DNA from: DATFXF01 sp035258565
Lineage (GTDB): Bacteria; Acidobacteriota; Terriglobia; Acidiferrales; UBA7541
Assembly: GCA_035258565.1 (NCBI GenBank)
Contig: DATFXF010000361.1
Span: 1-5,726 of the forward strand
Direction: 5' to 3'
Length of the DNA: 5,726 bases
Below the pieces are notes generated by a model that worked only from the letters and a program-made list of their open reading frames with translations, had not been told where the DNA came from and did no database searches. Below are positions 1 through 4,899 of the stretch, piece after piece. The position numbers and the translations under genes are program-made. The first letter of the stretch is position 1; every line of letters begins with the position of its first letter.

Positions 1-574
1 GCGCCTCCGCAAGCCAGAAAACGAATACCGCCGCGGCGAGGAAGAAGGCCGCCATACGCGAGGCTCGCCAGAAGCTGTGTTCGCGCTGGCGGTATACCCA
101 CGCCAAGACCTGCGGTACGAGAACCATCCCCGTCAGAAGGAAATCAACGATAAAGACTAGGTCCCACGCCACACGTGTGTAGTTCCACGGGCTCCAGATC
201 ATCGTGCCGAACGACGTCACGACGTCGAGCAGGATGTGGCTTGCCAGGCCCACCGCACACAGGCCCGTGAGCACGGCCCAAGAAGGCGATTCTCGCTCGC
301 GGCGGCGCGCATACCAGCGCACCGCCGCCGCCAGTACCACGGCGAACATTGGCAGGCAAAGAAGCGAGTGCGTCACACTGCGGTGGACTTGGAGGATGGC
401 CAGATCGTTCCTCGAGAGGAGCTCCGCGAGCACATCAATGTCAGGGAAAACACTTCCCAATGTCACGGCCAACGTGGCCACGCTCCCGGCGTCTGGCGAC
501 GAGACGGTGCTGTGACCCGTGAAGAATGCCTTGCCGATCAGTGCGCCAGCGATGCCGTGAGTAATCGTGTCCAT
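1..574 (-). CDS. YdjM-family membrane-bound metal-dependent hydrolase (3' end beyond window)
   Basis: This is the N-terminal 191 codons of a protein of the YdjM/DUF457 family, annotated as inner-membrane metal-dependent hydrolases; the physiological substrate of the family is not established. Family motifs are clear in order: M-D-x-I-T-H at residues 1-6, F-P-D-I-D at 43-47, H-R-S-V-T-H-S at 64-70 and H-I-L-L-D-V-V-T-S-F-G-T at 113-124. The His and Asp residues are the presumed metal ligands. Hydrophobic stretches near residues 71-86, 98-118, 138-160 and 174-189 fit several membrane segments. The ATG at 574 begins exactly at the family's conserved N-terminus. It lies 17 bases after the selD stop and has no evident Shine-Dalgarno, so translation probably depends on ribosomes arriving from selD. 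The reading frame is intact to the left edge, where the gene leaves the window. A functional link to selenium is not implied by the sequence. Confidence 0.85.
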   Translation of the reverse strand, partial: MDTITHGIAGALIGKAFFTGHSTVSSPDAGSVATLAVTLGSVFPDIDVLAELLSRNDLAILQVHRSVTHSLLCLPMFAVVLAAAVRWYARRRERESPSWAVLTGLCAVGLASHILLDVVTSFGTMIWSPWNYTRVAWDLVFIVDFLLTGMVLVPQVLAWVYRQREHSFWRASRMAAFFLAAAVFVFWLAEA

Positions 575-591
575 TTAGACTGGGAGCGCCA

Positions 592-1653
592 CTAGGTGAC
601 GTGGATGAGCGGGGAGCGTTTGGGGATGACCTTGCCGATAGCGCGCGCGGCGACGGCGCGCTTCTCGAGCGCGGCCAGAACGACGTCCACTACACGTTCG
701 GGTATGGCCACGAGCAGCCCGCCCGAGGTCTGTGGGTCGTAAAGGAGGTTGCGAAACTCCTCTGGTACGGTTCGAGCGAAGCTGGCGCAGTCCCCCACAA
801 ATTCCCGATTGTTTTTCAGGCCCCCAGCCAGATGCCCTTGGCGCGCTGCTTCGACGGCCCCAGGCAGATACTCGACGCGCGTGTGATCGATCTCGAGTGA
901 GACGTTGCTGCCAGCCGCCATTTCCTGGGCATGGCCCAGCAGGCCGAAGCCGGTGATGTCCGTGACCGCGTGAATCATGCCGCGGAACTCCGCGCTGCCC
1001 TCCGCCTCGTGCAAGGCTTCGGCGGCCTCGAGGTTGAGGCGGGTCATGGAAGCCACCGAGGCGGCCAGCGATTCCGTCGTGGCGTGGTTTTTCTTGAGCG
1101 CGGTAGAAATGACGCCCGTGCCCACGGGCTTGGTCAGCAGCAGGGTGTCGCCCGGCTGCGCGCCGACGTTGCGCCATACGCGTTGGGGGTTGATCACGCC
1201 GGTGACGGCGTAGCCGAACTTGAGGTCCTCATCACGGATGGAATGCCCTCCGACCACTGCGCAATGGGCCTCTTCCATCTTGCTGAGCCCCCCGCGCAGG
1301 ACCTGCTCCATTACGCCCGGATCGCCTTTCTCCGGAAAACCCACAATGGAGAGCGCGGAGAGTGGGCGTCCCCCCATCGCATAGACGTCGCTCAGCGAAT
1401 TTGCCGCGGCAATCTGGCCGTAAAGGTAAGGATCATCCACGATGGGCGTAAAAAAGTCCACGGTCTGCACCAGGGCGATGTCGTCCGAGAGACGATACAC
1501 CCCGGCATCGTCATTGGTGTCGAACCCAACGAGCACGTTCGGGTCAATTTGCCGCGGCAGACGGCGAAGCACGGAGTCCAGCAGACTGGGACTCAACTTC
1601 GCTGCTCAACCGGCGGCCTTGACCATGGCCGTGAGCTTGACGGCCTCCGGCAA
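592..1653 (-). CDS. selD: Selenide, water dikinase SelD, a selenocysteine-containing form
   Basis: SelD makes monoselenophosphate from selenide and ATP in the cytoplasm; it is the selenium donor for selenocysteine and for 2-selenouridine in tRNA. The protein is 353 residues if UGA codon 16 is read as Sec, close to the 347 of E. coli SelD. The N-terminus reads V-K-L-T-A-M-V-K-A-A-G-U-A-A-K-L-S-P. Sec16 and Lys19 have the same spacing as catalytic Cys17 and Lys20 of E. coli. Further motifs are G-F-D-T-N-D-D-A-G-V (43-52), V-Q-T-V-D-F-F-T-P (62-70), S-L-S-D-V-Y-A-M-G-G (86-95, with metal ligand D89), G-G-H-S-I-R-D (135-141) and, near the end, Y-D-P-Q-T-S-G-G. The start is the TTG at 1653, 9 bases after AGGAGG and in frame with the conserved N-terminus. 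An in-frame TAG at 1669-1671 prevents a longer start. ATG at 1624-1626 is possible but has no good ribosome-binding site. Starting after the UGA, at TTG 1596, would remove the catalytic residues. Identity is certain; Sec decoding is inferred from context and the hairpin that follows. Confidence 0.95.
1564..1605 (-). promoter_or_regulatory. Bacterial SECIS-like hairpin after the selD UGA
   Basis: In the mRNA the UGA is followed by GCA and then a two-part stem. The lower stem is GCGAAG (1602-1597) with CUUCGC (1569-1564), all six pairs Watson-Crick. An internal loop of UU against CGUG follows. The upper stem is GAGU with ACUC, then a bulged C at 1590, then CCAG with CUGG closing a UCUG loop (1585-1582). 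The loop starts 20 bases after the UGA. A 5'-side bulge a few pairs below a tetraloop-sized apex resembles the E. coli fdhF SECIS, which binds SelB. The hairpin is within coding sequence (residues 17-30), as is normal in bacteria. The loop does not match the fdhF GGUC, so SelB recognition details are uncertain. Confidence 0.8.
1606..1608 (-). other. In-frame UGA selenocysteine codon (Sec16 of SelD)
   Basis: The minus-strand triplet TGA lies in the selD frame, 15 codons after the TTG start. It sits where SelD proteins carry the catalytic Cys or Sec, followed by A-A-K-L-S-P. Coding similarity to SelD is continuous on both sides, so this is not a real terminator. Sec at this position is known in SelD of several bacteria. 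Confidence 0.9.
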
Positions 1654-1659
1654 GGCGGT

Positions 1660-1668
1660 CTCCCTCCT
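1660..1668 (-). promoter_or_regulatory. Strong ribosome-binding site that fixes the selD start
   Basis: AGGAGGGAG lies with its AGGAGG core 9 bases before the TTG at 1653. It selects a start upstream of the UGA codon and thereby supports recoding. It directly follows the stop codon of the small upstream frame at 1669. Confidence 0.75.
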
Positions 1669-1830
1669 CTAGCCTACTGCTGTTCGAGCCAGCGCTTTGG
1701 GTCTCGCGGATCGCGGGCCCCAGGGCTCGCCCGCTGGTTTGATGATAATACGCTCTGTCTGGTCGCTGCCAGGAAGCACTCGCGCCGACCGAGGGACGCA
1801 GTCCGCGTGGTGCTGCGGGGTCGTCGCCAT
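1669..1830 (-). CDS. Doubtful small ORF in the bactofilin-selD gap
   Basis: The 252-base gap between the bactofilin and selD holds one open frame of 53 codons from ATG at 1830, or 62 from GTG at 1857. I recognise no family. The middle reads S-D-Q-T-E-R-I-I-I-K-P-A-G-E-P-W-G-P. The first half has GC-rich third positions like real genes here, but the last third loses this. Another frame over the same 3' end closes with D-P-K-R-W-L-E-Q-Q just before a TAG at 1674, which would also look natural. A GGGGGA run only three bases before the ATG is a poor ribosome-binding site. The stop lies 15 bases before the selD start, compatible with co-transcription. It could equally be untranslated leader or a decayed gene. 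No tRNA or clear terminator was found in the gap. Confidence 0.2.
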   Translation of the reverse strand: MATTPQHHADCVPRSARVLPGSDQTERIIIKPAGEPWGPRSARPKALARTAVG

Positions 1831-1905
1831 TTTCCCCCAACGCTCGGGCGCCGACACTTACCGTGCGTCAACTGAAGAATCTGCCAGACAGCTAACGGGA
1901 AGGGG

Positions 1906-2322
1906 TCAGGCCTGATGGATGGCGCGAAATGGAATCGTGAGGGATTTGGCCTTCGCCGACGAAGCCAGCATGTGGCAACGCCCGTCAAAGATACCGCCCG
2001 GTTCAATGAGGAGGCAGGGCGTGTGAATCTCGCCGGTGACCACACCTTTCGGCTGAATTTCCACGCGACCCTTCGCAAAGATGACCCCGTTAAATCGTCC
2101 GGCTATGACCACCTGATTTCCTTCAATCTGACCCTCGGCGTGGGCCTCCTCGCCCAGCAGGAGCCTGGAGCTAGAAATGATGTTCCCCTTGACCTGGGCC
2201 TCCAGCCGGAATGTGCCCGCGAGCTCGAGAGTACCCTCCAGGCGGACACCCCTGTCGAGAAAGCCGACCCACTCGTCCGCACTCGGCTGTTTGTCGCTCG
2301 GTCGCGCCCACTTCCAGGTCAA
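1906..2322 (-). CDS. Bactofilin family cytoskeletal protein
   Basis: Bactofilins polymerise without nucleotide into filaments built from a right-handed beta-helix, and serve as scaffolds for cell shape, polarity or chromosome anchoring. This protein is 138 residues, a usual size for a single-domain bactofilin. The core spans about residues 18-115 and shows the repeating hydrophobic/Gly pattern: F-L-D-R-G-V-R-L-E-G (21-30), R-L-E-A-Q-V-K-G-N-I (39-48), A-E-G-Q-I-E-G-N (62-69), G-R-F-N-G-V-I (75-81) and G-V-V-T-G-E-I (93-99). The N-terminus M-T-W-K-W-A-R is short, aromatic and basic, and may touch the membrane as reported for some bactofilins (inference). The C-terminal tail is short and basic. 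The start is TTG at 2322, behind AAGGGGGAG. A longer TTG start at 2349 would lie next to the promoter -10 box and is rejected. The gene lies just downstream of parB but has its own promoter. Confidence 0.88.
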   Translation of the reverse strand: MTWKWARPSDKQPSADEWVGFLDRGVRLEGTLELAGTFRLEAQVKGNIISSSRLLLGEEAHAEGQIEGNQVVIAGRFNGVIFAKGRVEIQPKGVVTGEIHTPCLLIEPGGIFDGRCHMLASSAKAKSLTIPFRAIHQA

Positions 2323-2329
2323 GGCTGGG

Positions 2330-2338
2330 CTCCCCCTT
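2330..2338 (-). promoter_or_regulatory. Ribosome-binding site of the bactofilin
   Basis: AAGGGGGAG ends 7 bases before the TTG at 2322. It decides for this start over the longer TTG at 2349. Confidence 0.65.
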
Positions 2339-2349
2339 ACTAGGCCCAA

Positions 2350-2377
2350 ACTCTAATCTCTAAAGGCAGAATGTCAA
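2350..2377 (-). promoter_or_regulatory. Sigma-70-type promoter for the bactofilin
   Basis: A perfect -35 hexamer TTGACA (2377-2372) is followed after 16 bases by TAGAGT (2355-2350), which matches four of six -10 positions. Transcription would begin near 2343, leaving a leader of about 20 bases that contains the ribosome-binding site. It lies in an AT-richer patch between parB and the bactofilin and would allow bactofilin expression independent of parAB. Confidence 0.6.
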
Positions 2378-2393
2378 GAAACAAATCCTTATT

Positions 2394-2410
2394 ACTACAG
2401 AGACAGTAGT
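2394..2410 (-). terminator. Weak hairpin directly after the parB stop
   Basis: ACTAC and GTAGT form a 5-base-pair inverted repeat around a 7-base centre, starting right after the parB stop codon. The following stretch AATAAGGATTTGTTT is only partly U-rich. A short AT-rich stem with no clean U tract is a poor intrinsic terminator, so read-through into the bactofilin is likely. Confidence 0.25.
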
Positions 2411-3280
2411 TCAACGCATGAAGCGCTCGTAGAGCCCTTGGAGTTGGGCGTCGTCGTAATACTCAATGATGAGCTGCCCCGGCCGATTCTGTCTCGGAGG
2501 CTCGAGCGTGACGCGTGTGCCGAGGTGCCGGCTCAGTTCTTCAAGTGCTGCGCGTGTGTTGGGGTCGAGTTCGGGCACCACGGGCGCGGTCTGAGCACGA
2601 GGGTGGCGCGAGGCCAGGCGCTCGAGCTGGCGAACGGTCAGGCCACCATGGGCGGCGCGCCGACCAACCGCAAGTCGCAGCTTGGGCTCCTCGATGGCCA
2701 GCAGGGCACGGCCGTGGCCGGGGGAGAGGCCGCCATCCTCGAGCAACTCGAGCAGCGGTTTTTCGAGCTTGAGGAGACGAACTGCATTGGCCACGGTAGC
2801 GCGGTCCTTGCCGGTGCGCTCTGCAACCTGTTCTTGCGTGAGCCCGAACTCGCTCATCAGGCGCTCAAAAGCGCGCGCCTGCTCGATGGGGTTGAGATCC
2901 TCCCGCTGAATGTTCTCGACCAGGGTGATCTCGAGTGCCAGTTCCGCCGGCACTTCGCGGATCACGGCCGGCACGCGCGACAATGCGGCTCGCTGCGCCG
3001 CGCGCCACCGGCGTTCGCCGGCGATGAGTTGGTAGCGCAGTCCGTGTGGCCGCAGGATCAGGGGCTGGATGACTCCGCTAGCGCGAATCGAGCGTGCCAG
3101 TTCCTCGAGGGCTTCTTCGCGAAACCTCGAGCGTGGTTGATAGGGGCTGGGGTCGATCAAGTCAATATCAACCTCTTGGGGGTCCCTCGTCGGGGGCCGC
3201 GTCCCCACCGGCGGCGGCACTTGAGGCTCGGGTTCCCGGATGAGCGCTCCCAGCCCCCGACCCAGCGCGTTTCTGGGCAT
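2411..3280 (-). CDS. parB: Chromosome partitioning protein ParB (CTP-dependent DNA clamp)
   Basis: ParB binds parS, loads on DNA as a CTP-gated sliding clamp, spreads to form the partition complex and stimulates ParA ATPase. The protein has 289 residues, typical for chromosomal ParB. M-P-R-N-A-L-G-R-G-L-G-A-L-I at 1-14 is the N-terminal ParA-stimulating peptide. A Pro-rich linker (17-35) follows, then the ParB/Srx CTP-binding fold with V-D-I-D-L-I-D-P-S-P-Y-Q-P-R (37-50), G-E-R-R-W-R-A-A (88-95) and E-N-I-Q-R-E-D-L-N-P-I-E (122-133). The helix-turn-helix is near 148-167 and the dimerisation domain is C-terminal, ending in I-I-E-Y-Y-D-D-A-Q-L (271-280). The ATG at 3280 has AAGGAGG 9 bases upstream; a frame-extended TTG at 3301 would overlap that site and precede the conserved N-terminus. 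The first 113 bases overlap the 3' end of parA in another frame, so the two are translationally linked. Confidence 0.97.
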   Translation of the reverse strand: MPRNALGRGLGALIREPEPQVPPPVGTRPPTRDPQEVDIDLIDPSPYQPRSRFREEALEELARSIRASGVIQPLILRPHGLRYQLIAGERRWRAAQRAALSRVPAVIREVPAELALEITLVENIQREDLNPIEQARAFERLMSEFGLTQEQVAERTGKDRATVANAVRLLKLEKPLLELLEDGGLSPGHGRALLAIEEPKLRLAVGRRAAHGGLTVRQLERLASRHPRAQTAPVVPELDPNTRAALEELSRHLGTRVTLEPPRQNRPGQLIIEYYDDAQLQGLYERFMR

Positions 3281-4034
3281 TGGCGATAACCTCCTTAGCA
3301 AGCTGGATATAGCTTTCTGCTCCTCTACTACTTATATCGTAGAACATGATTGGCTTCCCGTGACTGGGTGCCTCGGCAAGTCGAACATTCCTAGGAATGA
3401 TGGTTGAGAATACCTGCGTGCCGAAGAAGCTTCGGAGATCGGAGGCCACCTGGCGCGAAAGTGTGGTCCGTTCATCGTACATGGTCAGCAGAATTCCTTC
3501 GATGGCCAGATCCGGATTGAGAGTCCGCCGGATGCGCATGAGTGTATCGAGAAGCTCTGAAACGCCTTCAAGTGCCAGGTACTCGCACTGGATGGGAATG
3601 AGGACAGCGTCACTTGCTACCAGGGCATTCAATGTCAGTAGGTCTAGGGCCGGGGGACAGTCCAGGATCATATACTCGTAGCTGGCCCTAACGGTGTCAA
3701 GAAGTGCCTGCAGATGATATTCCCTGCGCTCGGCGCTGACTAATTCCACTGCGGCTCCTACCAAATTCCTGTCGGCAGGCAAGAGATCTAGGCCAGAAAC
3801 CTCTGTCTTCAAGATGATTCTGTTCAGGGGTTCCTTCATGACGATCGCATGGTATAGGTTTAGGCGGGATGGATCCTTTGAGAAGCCAAGGCCGGCCGTG
3901 GTATTGCTCTGGGGATCGCAATCAGCGACAAGCGTCTTTTGTTCGGCTACCGCGAGAGAGGCGGATAGATTGATTGCAGTTGTCGTCTTTCCGACGCCAC
4001 CCTTTTGGTTGGCGATGGCAATGATGCGGCCCAA
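3168..4034 (-). CDS. parA: Chromosome partitioning ATPase ParA (Soj type)
   Basis: ParA is a nucleoid-bound ATPase whose dimer-monomer cycle, driven by ParB, moves parS-bearing origins apart. The deviant Walker A box K-G-G-V-G-K-T-T-T is at residues 11-19, with signature lysine K11 and P-loop K16. D-C-D-P-Q is at 38-42, Walker B Y-M-I-L-D-C-P-P at 121-128, E-Y-L-A-L-E-G at 151-157 and R-N-V-R-L-A-E-A-P-S-H-G-K-P-I at 215-229. The usual C-terminal helix Y-I-Q-L-A-K-E-V-I-A-N ends near 252. About 34 further residues, rich in Gly, Ala, Ser and Pro, are read out of the parB 5' end, giving 288 residues instead of about 255. The start is a TTG at 4034, which begins the conserved M-G-R-I-I-A-I-A-N-Q-K-G-G, with a GGGGG run 4-5 bases ahead; an in-frame TAG lies 10 codons upstream and no better start codon occurs between. 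The gene is AT-richer than parB. Confidence 0.97.
   Translation of the reverse strand: MGRIIAIANQKGGVGKTTTAINLSASLAVAEQKTLVADCDPQSNTTAGLGFSKDPSRLNLYHAIVMKEPLNRIILKTEVSGLDLLPADRNLVGAAVELVSAERREYHLQALLDTVRASYEYMILDCPPALDLLTLNALVASDAVLIPIQCEYLALEGVSELLDTLMRIRRTLNPDLAIEGILLTMYDERTTLSRQVASDLRSFFGTQVFSTIIPRNVRLAEAPSHGKPIMFYDISSRGAESYIQLAKEVIANAQKRAGSGAGSAHPGTRASSAAAGGDAAPDEGPPRG
3290..3296 (-). promoter_or_regulatory. parB ribosome-binding site inside parA
   Basis: AAGGAGG lies within codons for the K-E-V of ParA, 9 bases before the parB ATG at 3280. It selects that start and shows that parB is translated from inside the parA coding sequence. Confidence 0.8.
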
Positions 4035-4058
4035 ACTGCCCCCCGCAGTTCGGCGTGC

Positions 4059-4088
4059 AATCTACCAGAGATCGGAGGATGGAAGCAA
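4059..4088 (-). promoter_or_regulatory. Possible parA promoter
   Basis: TTGCTT (4088-4083) and TAGATT (4064-4059) are separated by 18 bases on the minus strand. Transcription would start near 4052, leaving a short leader before the TTG at 4034. Matches to consensus are partial (three and four of six). The nearer parS site lies directly upstream of the -35 box, so ParB spreading could influence it. Confidence 0.3.
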
Positions 4089-4095
4089 GATGAAT

Positions 4096-4111
4096 TGTTT
4101 CACGTGGAACA
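4096..4111. promoter_or_regulatory. parS centromere site 1
   Basis: TGTTTCACGTGGAACA matches the bacterial parS consensus TGTTTCACGTGAAACA at 15 of 16 positions. Its reverse complement, TGTTCCACGTGAAACA, is a common natural variant. It lies in the rsmG-parA gap beside the parAB genes whose ParB should bind it. Confidence 0.93.
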
Positions 4112-4140
4112 TTTTAGGCTCACGGCCAAGTCCCGCAAAA

Positions 4141-4156
4141 TGTTTCACGTGGAACA
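4141..4156. promoter_or_regulatory. parS centromere site 2
   Basis: This is a second copy identical in all 16 bases to the site 45 bases away, in the same orientation. The pair would give closely spaced ParB loading sites. Confidence 0.93.
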
Positions 4157-4176
4157 TTTTGAACCCATCGCCAAGT

Positions 4177-4899
4177 TCACTCCTTTAGCCTTTGTCTCTC
4201 GAAGTCCCTAGTTCCCGCCTTCTTTTCGCCTACGAGAAGCACTCGCCGGGAGGAAACCGGTATGGGAATCGGATCCTGCCATCGCCATCCACCAGAAGTT
4301 CCCAGCCGCCTCGCATCCTCAGAACCCAGCCAAAGAATCAACCGGCCGTTCGGGCGCAAAATGCGCCTTGCGCTCCTGAGGAGCTTGTCGAAGTGGCCCA
4401 CGGCCCTGGCGGTCACGAAATCATAGGAGTTGGCCTCTAAACCGACCTCCTCGGCTCGTCCCGATGCGATCCTGACGCCCTCGAGGTCGAGGTTTCGCAC
4501 GACCTCACTTAAGAAGCTTGTTTTCTTTGTGTTAGACTCTATTAGTTGAACCTCGAGGTCGGGCAAGAGAAGCTTGATTGCCAGCCCTGGGAAGCCGGCA
4601 CCAGAGCCAAAGTCGGCGAGCCGACCAGTACCGATGGGCACGGCACGTACAGCAAACATGCTTTCCCCAAAGTGGCGCACCAATAGTTCGACTGGATGAG
4701 TGAGGGATGTTAGGTTAACTACTTGATTCCAAAATAGTAATAGAACTATATAGTTTCGGACGGCCTGCACTTGCCCGGGCGATGGTTCGATCCCGAGCGG
4801 CCCGAGCGCCTCGCGCACGGCGCTATCGCCCAGGTCTTGCTCTATTCTCTTAGTTATATCTATGAGAGAGAGGTTTTCCCGTTCGCGCCGGGGGCGCAT
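4177..4899 (-). CDS. rsmG: 16S rRNA (guanine-N7) methyltransferase RsmG (GidB)
   Basis: RsmG uses S-adenosylmethionine to methylate N7 of G527 (E. coli numbering) in 16S rRNA; its loss is known to give low-level streptomycin resistance. The 240-residue protein is longer than E. coli RsmG (207), mostly through an N-terminal extension of about 25 residues. W-N-Q-V-V-N-L-T-S (57-65) is a family motif. The SAM-binding loop is L-A-D-F-G-S-G-A-G-F-P-G-L (94-106). I-E-S-N-T-K-K-T-S-F-L (120-130), G-R-A-E-E (147-151) and Y-D-F-V-T-A-R-A-V (159-167) follow in the usual order. The ATG at 4899 overlaps the stop of the preceding gene as TGATG and has GAAGGA six bases upstream, so translational coupling is likely. 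rsmG next to parA is a widely conserved order. The segment coding for residues 46-65 is distinctly AT-rich. Confidence 0.96.
   Translation of the reverse strand: MRPRRERENLSLIDITKRIEQDLGDSAVREALGPLGIEPSPGQVQAVRNYIVLLLFWNQVVNLTSLTHPVELLVRHFGESMFAVRAVPIGTGRLADFGSGAGFPGLAIKLLLPDLEVQLIESNTKKTSFLSEVVRNLDLEGVRIASGRAEEVGLEANSYDFVTARAVGHFDKLLRSARRILRPNGRLILWLGSEDARRLGTSGGWRWQDPIPIPVSSRRVLLVGEKKAGTRDFERQRLKE

Larger units (their letters stand above)
4096..4176. repeat. Imperfect 45-base direct repeat carrying the two parS sites
   Basis: Units begin at 4096 and 4141. Each starts with the parS 16-mer plus TTTT (20 identical bases), then nine mostly different bases, then GCCAAGT at offsets 30-36. The equal offset of the second block indicates a duplicated unit rather than two independently arisen parS sites. 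The second unit reaches the rsmG stop codon. Confidence 0.7.

Noticed and set aside
1592..1653. selD as a pseudogene with a nonsense mutation
   Set aside because: The stop is exactly at the Sec position, is followed by a SECIS-like hairpin, and the rest of the frame is intact with conserved motifs.
1676..1700. tRNA T-arm-like stretch on the plus strand (5-pair stem around TTCGAGC)
   Set aside because: The following CTTTGGG has no matching CCCAAAG acceptor strand within tRNA range, and no D or anticodon arm was found. It is not selC.
931..1875. Long plus-strand open frame of 314 codons across selD
   Set aside because: It is antisense to selD and the gap beyond, shows no family motif and ignores the obvious minus-strand SelD conservation. 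It is a GC-rich shadow frame.
2323..2349. Longer bactofilin starting at TTG 2349
   Set aside because: It would begin beside the -10 box, upstream of the expected transcription start, and AAGGGGGAG favours TTG 2322.
2438..3289. Plus-strand open frame of 283 codons opposite parB
   Set aside because: It is antisense to a complete, motif-rich parB and has no recognisable domain or ribosome-binding site.
3281..3301. Longer parB starting at TTG 3301
   Set aside because: The AAGGAGG site lies inside that extension and points to ATG 3280, where the conserved ParB N-terminus begins.
4035..4176. Replication origin in the parS region
   Set aside because: I saw no clear DnaA boxes (TTATCCACA-like) or AT-rich unwinding element here. 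The origin is probably nearby but not in this window.
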